Below are positions 1 to 7,800 of a stretch of 17,036 nucleotides of DNA, one piece after another; position 1 is the first letter of the stretch; the number at the start of each line of letters is the position of its first letter. This stretch comes from Acropora yongei (Eukaryota; Cnidaria; Anthozoa; Scleractinia; Acroporidae). The DNA lies in contig BLFN01000499.1 of assembly GCA_014634225.1 (NCBI GenBank), forward strand, positions 764,711 through 781,746, given 5' to 3'. Under the pieces are notes generated by a model. The model saw nothing but the letters and a program-made list of their open reading frames with translations. It ran no database searches and was not told the origin of the DNA. A program made the translations under genes and the position numbers.

Positions 1-936
1 CCCGTAGTAGCTGTAGTACCCGTAGTAGCTGTAGTTGCTGTAGTAGCTGTAGAACCCGTAGTTGCTGTAGTTGCTGTAGTTGCTGTAGTAGCTGTAGTAT
101 CCGTAGCAACTGTAGTAGTTGTAGTACCTGTAGTAGCTGTAGTTGCTGTAGTAGTTGTAGTTGCTGTAGTCTCCGTAGTAGCTGTAGTACTTGTAGTAGC
201 TGTAGTTGCTGTAGTAGTTGTAGTTGCTGTAGTACCCGTAGTAGCTGTAGTTGCTGTAGTAGCCGTAGTTGCTGTAGTAGCTGTAGTAATCGTAGCAGCT
301 GTAGTTGCTATAGTTGCTGTAGTTGCTATAGTTGCTGTAGTAGCTGTAGTCCCCGTAGTAGCTGTAGTATCCGTAGTACCTGTAGTAGCTGTAGTTGCTG
401 TAGTAGCTGTAGCTGCTGTAGTTGCTGTAGTAACTGTAGAACCCGTAGTAGTAGTAGTTGCTATAGTAGCCGTAGTTGCCGTAGTAGCTGTAGTTTCTGT
501 AGTTGCTGTAGTTGCTGTAGTAGCTGTAGTAGCTGTAGTCCCTGTAGTAGCTGTAGTATCCGTAGTACCTGTAGTAGCTGTAGTTGCTGTAGTACCCGTA
601 GTAGCTGTAGTTGCTGTAGTAGTCGTAGTACCCGTAGTAGCTGTAGTCCCCGTAGTAGCTGTAGTCCCCGTAGTAGCTGTAGTCTCCGTAGTAGCTGTAG
701 TAGCTGTAGTTGCTGTAGTAGCTGTAGTAGCTGTAGTAGCTGTAGTCTCCGAAGTAGCTGTAGTAGCTGTAGTTGCTGTAGTTACTGTAGTAGTTGTGGT
801 CCCCGTAGTAGCTGTAGTAGCTGTAGTACCTGTAGTACCTGTAGTTGCTGTAGTAGTTGTAGTTGCTGTAGTTGCTGTAGTACCCGTTGTTGCTGTAGTA
901 CCCGTAGTTGGTGTAGGCACTGTAGTTGATGTAGCA
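1..936. repeat. Imperfect 9-bp minisatellite (GTAGTAGCT / GTAGTTGCT)
   Basis: A run of 9-bp units of the type GTAGTAGCT and GTAGTTGCT, with substitutions such as CCC, TCC or CCT for GCT, fills the window from its left edge to about 936. All length changes appear to be multiples of three, so the plus-strand frame starting at base 1 stays open (Val/Ala-rich) until TGA at 937-939. The minus-strand frame read from 944 stays open to base 1 and would be a Thr-rich, mucin-like (Thr-Thr-Ala, Thr-Thr-Gly) tract. Either could be coding, but a 9-bp array keeps frames open by itself. The array continues beyond the window. Confidence 0.95.
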
Positions 937-1123
937 TGATCTTGTCAAACTTCCCTCCCCTCTTTGGGATCTTGTGTTGCATCAGATCTTTAACTAGTCC
1001 CCACCCAGAGAATACTTTAGTCAAATCCCCCAAGGTTTGCCCAACCCTCTTACCATGGGGCCTAATACTGACTGCCGTATAACTTTGGCCGACATTTAAG
1101 AGAAAAAAAACATTTTGGAGAAC
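785..1123 (-). other. Open frame next to the minisatellite, possible exon
   Basis: One minus-strand frame is open for 113 codons, from a TAA at 1124-1126 to a TAA at 782-784. Before it enters the repeat it is not low-complexity: it includes GQSYTAVSIRPHGKRVGQ and then LTKVFSGWGLVKDL. A pyrimidine run followed by AG near 1085-1105 could be an acceptor, but no convincing donor was seen. The frame then runs into Leu/Gln codons of the minisatellite, which argues against it. I do not recognise the sequence; it may be a decayed or single exon of a gene lying to the left. Confidence 0.2.
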
Positions 1124-1523
1124 TTAAATGACCAACTAAATGTAACAAAAATAAAGAATTCTAAATTTACTTGTTCTTTGAGAAAAACATCCGTTTTCTG
1201 TGTTTAGTATCTGAGTTATTCACTCTTTGTGAAGATTTTTCCTAGAAATCATTTGCATACTGAATCAATGACAAATTTGCACTTGTAAAACCAATGAATC
1301 ACACACGCCCATTTTCTTTTCATGGTTTATTTACGGTCTCGCTCGACAGACTAAGAGAAGGAGAGACTACTCATTGGGGCTTCAGACAGCTTTTTTATTA
1401 CCTGACGGTACTAGTTTTTTGCCCTATTGAATGGCCCTTTGCTAACAGAGGAAAATGCTAATTCCGGGATCTTACCAGCCCTATGTTAGAACCTGATAGT
1501 TGTGTTTGTCTCAATCATTATCG

Positions 1524-1820
1524 TTTTTCTATCAATACACACACAAAACTCCATTTCAAGGCCTTTCTTTATTAGGAAATGGCAATATGTATATTCATGA
1601 AATTTACAAAGCAGTAAAAAGATCATTTTTCTATCAATACACACACAAAACTCCATTTCAGAGCCTTTCTTTATTGTGAAATGGAAATGTGTATAGCCAT
1701 AAAATTTACAAAGCAGTAAAAAGATCATTTTTCTATCAACACACACACAAAACTCCATTTCAGAGCCTTTCTTTATTATGAAATGGAAATGTGTATAGCC
1801 ATAACATTTACAAAGTGGTT
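1524..1820. repeat. Three tandem copies of a 102-bp unit
   Basis: Copies begin at 1524, 1626 and 1728 (spacing exactly 102 bp twice); the third breaks off near 1820. Each has a CACACACAAAACTCC tract, then a small inverted repeat. In copies 2 and 3 the arms are CCATTTCA and TGAAATGG (1653-1660 with 1677-1684, and 1755-1762 with 1779-1786); copy 1 has a 7-bp version. Because 102 is divisible by three, a minus-strand frame stays open with a 34-residue repeat, most likely a by-product of the period. Confidence 0.95.
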
Positions 1821-1829
1821 AAAACAAAA

Positions 1830-2600
1830 CAAAATAAATAAATGCATTCCACTACAATGATAGATCCGTTTTTCTTTTAATAATTCTTCTTGGCTCTTCT
1901 TGCTCTCTTCCCTGTGAAGAAATACACTTTGAATGAGGAAGATATATGTAACACATGATAGTTGCAGGATATTATATACTGATGTATGAAAAACTTAGGG
2001 TATTGTACGAAGTGATATGAATTAATTTTCAAAAAAATTAAAAAGTAAAGTGAAGATTTAAAAAAAATTCCCTTTCTTTTGAGGGAGGTAACAATTACAT
2101 TTTAATGGCATTTTGTCAAGTTCAAGCAAATAGACGTAATCACTTGGTTTTAGATGCATCAAATATGATTTCTCCGATTGTCTCAAACAGGGTCTTTAAA
2201 TAGAGGATGTTGTCTTTCGTAGAGTAGGGTTTTTAAAGTATTATTGCCTTAAACAAAGTCAGGATTTCAAACTCTCGAGGGCACCGCTATGCCCAAACAT
2301 GTGTTAAGAACCGTTATACGTTGAATGATGGGAGGTATTGTTGTCGTGCCTCTTCATTGCACTCGGAAGTTGAGCTGTGTTTGTCATTACGCTTGGGAGT
2401 TCGGTTGTTGTGAAACAGAGCTTTTTTGCATACGTTAAATTTACGTATAAAGCAGGATTACTCGAAAAAATCTACCACTTCTTAGCAAAAGTGAAAAAAC
2501 ACCAGAAATGTCAGTTTGGATGTTTTTGCCTGAGTCTAAACTAGGCTTAAGAGCTTATGATTAAAAAATGGCACTTTGAAATATTATTAATAAAATAGTT
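1830..2600. other. AT-rich stretch with no recognisable feature
   Basis: No open frame of useful length, splice-bounded exon, RNA gene or strong repeat was found here. It probably holds the 3' flank of the minus-strand ATPase gene that ends at 2616. I did not find a canonical AATAAA on the minus strand within about 150 bp after that stop. Confidence 0.5.
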
Positions 2601-2615
2601 GATCTGCATGAATTT

Positions 2616-2755
2616 TCATGCAACTTTTGGCACAGCAATAAAGGCATTAACAATTTGCTTGTGGGGTTCATAGCCACATGAAAGTTTTGAAACAGATTCA
2701 GTCAAAGATTCTTGAATAATTTTTTGTTTAAATTGCATGATCGATCTCTGGGGCT
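2616..2755 (-). CDS. Exon 13: likely last exon
   Basis: Acceptor AACTTTAG enters in phase 1 and gives EPQRSIMQFKQKIIQESL, then SKLSCGYEPHKQIVNAFIAV, ending at TGA 2616-2618. No clear poly(A) signal follows, and other acceptors just upstream give the wrong phase. Least certain exon of the gene. Confidence 0.4.
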
Positions 2756-4837
2756 CTAAAGTTTTAAAATTGATGAATTTTAAATACAATCTGGTAACGA
2801 ACAAAAACGTAAGCACAATTTTCAAAACTCAAAGGTTACTGAATGGCAGAAGAAATTATCTGTGTCTACTATTGCAAGTGGACAAATCCGAGATGAAATA
2901 TTGATACAGGTTTACCACTTCCCGCTTACTTACAAGCAGACCGTATTATAAAGTAAAGTACTGGTTAATATGAAATATCTGAAAAGATATATATACATAT
3001 CATTTTAAAATTACTACCTGTCATGATCCCAGGATGAATATCATCGTACAAAGACGAGACTTTGCCATTAGCTCCTGCAACAAATACATTACAAATTGTT
3101 AATCAGCTTTATTGTTGGGGCTTTTGTTCCAACTTAGCTTGAGAGTCTTGTTATAGACCCTAGCTATAGAAATTAACATTCATGAGAAAACCATTTCCAC
3201 GTCTGTCACCTTTCTTTTTCTTGGGGGGAGTGGGGGCAGCTTCCTCCTCTGTAACTTCTGCAAAAAAAAAAAGCAGAAATAGTTTCAGTATCATCTAGCT
3301 CTAAATAAATCAGATATTACTATAATTCAACTTGAATTTGTACCTACTAATGTTAGGCCAAATAGAGTGATTGATTGATCATTCAGGTTAGGTTAAATTA
3401 AACTACTACTTATACTATATGAAATGTTTGTAAAAATAATTTTCAATTACAAATGATTGCATTTCTAGATGAATGTCAACTGTCAAACCTGGGTCTTTGT
3501 CTTGACCATGTGTAACAAATACATTGAAATTACTTAATTAACGCAGCTTTCGTACCATCGAGCAATAAATAAACCAGATGCTTATGTGTAAATCAACTTA
3601 ATTTGTTCCAATTAAGATTAGGGCAAATAGGATGATTGATTGATCATTCAGGTTAGGTTACTAAAAAATCAACTAAACTACTCATGAATTAATATACTAT
3701 ATGAAATATTTGTAAAAATAATTGTCGATTAAAAATGTCTACCTGTGATAATCCCAAGCTGAATTTCATCTGTCAAAACTGATTCTTTGTGTTGATCATC
3801 TGTAACTAATACATTACAATTACTTTATTAATGCTTTACTTTTGGAACTTTTGTACCAACTTGGCTTGAGAATCTTTTTATAGATCCCTTTTGAGTGACA
3901 GAGATTCGTTAAAAAATCATAATCTTCAAAATGGTTACTTTCCTTTGTTTTGTTCTTTGAAACGCATATCGCAGAGAAACAATAAACGGAACTAAAAACA
4001 ATGCCGAAAAGAAAATGCTTTTTGCATAAGCAAAACGGCTCGGTTATTTATCGCTCTCCCATGTGGGCTCTTCTGCCAAACATGAAAATTATGTTCATCG
4101 TCATCGCCCTTTTCTTACCTTCTTCTTTGGGACTTTCCTCTTCACTTCTTTCGTCACTCTCCTCTTCACTTCCTTCGTCACTTTCTTCTTCACTTCCTTC
4201 CTCGTCGCTTTCTTCTTCACTTCCTTCCTCGTCGCTTTCTTCTTCACTTCCCGGTTCGTTGCTATCCTCTTCTCTTTCATCTACGTCGGTCTCCTCTTCT
4301 GTTCCTTCCTTGGCCCTTTCCTCTTCTCTTTCTTCTGTGTCACTTTTCGTTTCGCCCTCTTCTTTGTCTCTTCTCTCTGCTATTTCATGCTCCCCATTTC
4401 CCTTAGGTTTATTTTTCAGGGCTAAAAGTAGTTTTATATGAAAAGATAAGAAATATACCTTAACCAAGCTTTAAAAACTAGATCAAAGGAAATTGCCCCA
4501 TCATTATGCATATGCTTGATTTTCAACACTCCCATACAGATGGCAACTTCTGGAAACTTGGAAAAGGACAATAGAAATGACGTAACCATTCATAGCCCAA
4601 TTACTGTGTTACCCTGTTGTGGGTAAACTTAACAAAAAATTATAGAGCACACAAATTACAAATTTCATGGACCCCATCCTCGCACTGATAACTTAACAGC
4701 ATATAGGAAATCACACAGCTGTGAGACAACCCAGTCCGACTTGTAGAAGAATGGAAAGTTGAGATATATACTAGCATTGTTTTAGTGTCCCAATTAGTAC
4801 TGTAATGTCCTAGAATTCGTTTTTGACAAATAAAGCT

Positions 4838-4880
<43 letters not shown>

Positions 4881-7800
4881 GAGTCACTTCGATCAGTCTG
4901 ATGGAAGGAATTATATGAAGACTTCCAACACTCATCATATTAGGATTTATGACCGATGAAACATCCCTATGAAACATTGAAGTTCCTAGGGTATTTAAAA
5001 CTGTTTCAGTACGTCGTACTGTTGACTTATATAAAACTTTTATACCTTTTAGCACAGTTTCCAACTGATCACCAAAAGCAGTTTGGTACATGTATGTCAC
5101 CCGAATGTTTTTGTTCTTGACTTTTCGGCATTGGCTCTTGCCTTTCTTTAGCTTGTGAAGGCAGGCATGTACTTCTGAACTTCCGTATGGGGTTTGGTCA
5201 TAGAAAGTTGGTTGCACAACAATGCATGGCACACAGTCCGTTTTCCCAAGGCTGATCACTTGTTTCACCTGCCAAAATTGTTACAAGTGTATTTACGTTT
5301 GTTTCAAAGGAATGCCTGGCTGTGAATGGTTTCATCTAAAAAATAAAGCGAACCTCAACTTCATCGTAGTATAACAAATGACATCTTTCAGTAGCAAACC
5401 ATGATAACTTGTCCAGGATTAAGATAACTGCTAATAAATAAATAAATGACCCTAACCCTTGTTGGAGGAAGTTTTTTAAGCTAATAATTAAAAATGACAC
5501 TAATAATGTTTTGTTGTTACCTCTTCTGCACTTGATTCCACCACAAATTTGACTATGTCGTTAATCACGTTTGCCAACAAGTTGGAACTTGATGGCCTCG
5601 GGGCATCAGGCAACTGGTCTTTTTCCAGGTCCTGGCTTTGGAATTTTATTGCAAACGGGGCTACGGTGGTCATAAAGTAGTCTAACACATCTCTATAGTC
5701 ACTACAGAGGATACCGCAAATCTGGAAAAAGTTAAGTTGAAATATAATCCATCAATACTGTAGGCCAGCGTTAGGTGTCTCGATCCCTTGAGTATTTTAC
5801 AAACACCATTTCTGCAGAGTTTGAGCTAGAAAAGAAACCTTAGCTGCTTTCCTGTAGAGATTTCACGGTATAATTTCTGTTAAAACAAAGTTCATTGTTT
5901 AGTTGTCAAATTTGCCATTAAGGGCATTACCGTGGAAACATATCATCATGAATGGCAGATGTATTTCCCATTTTGGCCTGAACTCCACTATTTAATATAC
6001 TTTCCTATAGTGAAATTATTCATACTTTGCCACATCATAGAAATGATTTGCCTGACATTTTGAATTAGCACAGGTGTAGTCCGGTGTACAGTTGCATAGG
6101 TGTAGTCACCTCTGAAAACTATAACAACACAATCATTTGCCGTAAGTTCAGTTAACCATTGGTAAACATTTACCGAAAAACAGTTGAGGTAAATTACATT
6201 AACCAATGTTTATTAAGCCTGATTGGGATTAGCCTAATAATTATTAAATATAATTACATTTATACCAATTATTAATAATATTAACAAACCTGTTTAGCAA
6301 ACCACAATACAATGGCATAATTAGGAACTACATCGCTCATTGTTCCCATGAGAATAGGGGCAACAGTGGCGATGTATTCATCAGTGACTTCTGTCACCCC
6401 AGTTGTTGCAAAGCGAGTCCCCAATGCGATTAAGGACCCAATGGATGCAGAGAGCTCTCCAGAATTTAGTTTCCTCTTGTAGTCCATATGCGCCCTAATT
6501 TCGTCCGGTGTCAATCCCCTTATAGATTCACCAGTGAATGGGATGTACACAATTCGTCTGATCTCTCTGGAAGATATAAAGTGTATGTCATCTTGGCTAT
6601 CATATATGGTTTTTGATGAATTTCATTACATGTACTTGGGGGCCTGTGTTGTGTTAATTGTCCATGAATGTCAACTATTTTAAGGCCCATCAAAATTTAC
6701 CTGTGCAACATTAACTTTGCGTTAATTGCATGCCTTGCATTGTATTGTGAGGGTAATTTTTTGATTATGAGTCCCTTTGGCTGTATGACTATTTGATTTG
6801 ATAGCCTCTCATATATTTCCAAACATCAGTGTAATACATACGCACTTCAGTTTTTTTTTTCATTACTTTGGTTTTGCATTTGAAATTTGAAGTGATATGC
6901 CTTAATATTGTTATTCCTGTTGTATTCAATTGTTTTCTTAGAATTCAGTCTGCCTGTGAGGATACTTAATGTGAAAAAAAAGTGTGTTGCTAAATGTTCT
7001 CAAATTTACCTTGCGGTTCCGTTCAAAACTTCATTAGATGTGACAAAGAGTGCTGAATGCACTGCCTCTTTTCCTCGTGCTATGGTTGACTTTGTGCAAC
7101 CTGAGTAGAAGTCCACGAAAACATCGCTGAGACAGGCTATGCTTTGTGGGTCATCTATAAACACGCCCATGGTGTTAACACTGCCTGCTTTCAATATTGC
7201 CTCCTTGGAGGATGTCTTGGTGCAGTGTTTCAGCATGCCTATCAAACAGTGACAATCATGTTATTATGCTGTAGAGTACTAGTAACTAAGCTTTTGTTTA
7301 CTGTTTTGTTCTCACTCGGGAATAAACACTTGCAATACAGATAGTGATTATTCATGCAGAATTTTAATTTTGCTCAACTGGGATACTCCCATTAAAATTG
7401 GGCGGGGATGAGTTGGACACATATGCTCACCCAATTTATAACCAAAACCTGCACCTTTCCCTACCATACTAATTTTATGACCTGACCAAAAATCTGATAC
7501 GCCATTTTAATCAGTACCCTATCTCAGAGAGACCTTTGAATAGCTAACTAGTTCAGACCAATGTTATAGGCATTGTGAAAGGCTTTTGTTGATGGTCTTC
7601 GTGATGATGAAAACATAATTTCTCCTTAAATACATACCCAACTCAAGAGTAGAGTACTTATGTAACCATGAAGGGATTAATTCCTCCCCCACCGTCACGC
7701 CTTCCAGGATCTCAATGCCAACTGAAGAGTAAATTTCCGTTGTGGTATAAATCCCTTCATGACATCCCCCTTGGAAACTTTGATACTGATCAAGTGCAAG

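Larger units (their letters stand above)
2935..3890 (-). repeat. Three tandem exon-intron cassettes
   Basis: Three related segments follow one another: about 2935-3175, 3300-3557 and 3570-3890. Shared landmarks are the AACAAATACATT flank upstream of each exon, the GATTGATTGATCATTCAGG block (3371 and 3633 regions), the ACTATATGAAAT block, and the CCAACTTAGCTTGAGA block (first and third). Each cassette carries one 57-nt exon-like segment in phase 1. The first and third keep both splice sites; the middle has lost them. Confidence 0.8.

Noticed and set aside
1486..1758. Minus-strand frame with 34-residue repeats
   Set aside because: It exists because the 102-bp period is divisible by three; no true ATG-led context, splice sites or recognisable domain.
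4001..4441. Plus-strand Ser/Leu-rich and Phe-rich open frames
   Set aside because: They are the opposite-strand reading of the acidic exon; codon repeats GAA/GAG/GAT/TCA read backwards give Ser, Leu and Phe, and no plus-strand splice context is present.
4810..5045. Continuation of exon 8 to a poly-Met end
   Set aside because: The Met run is the ATC microsatellite, and leaving at the GTATAA donor gives the phase needed by the next exon.
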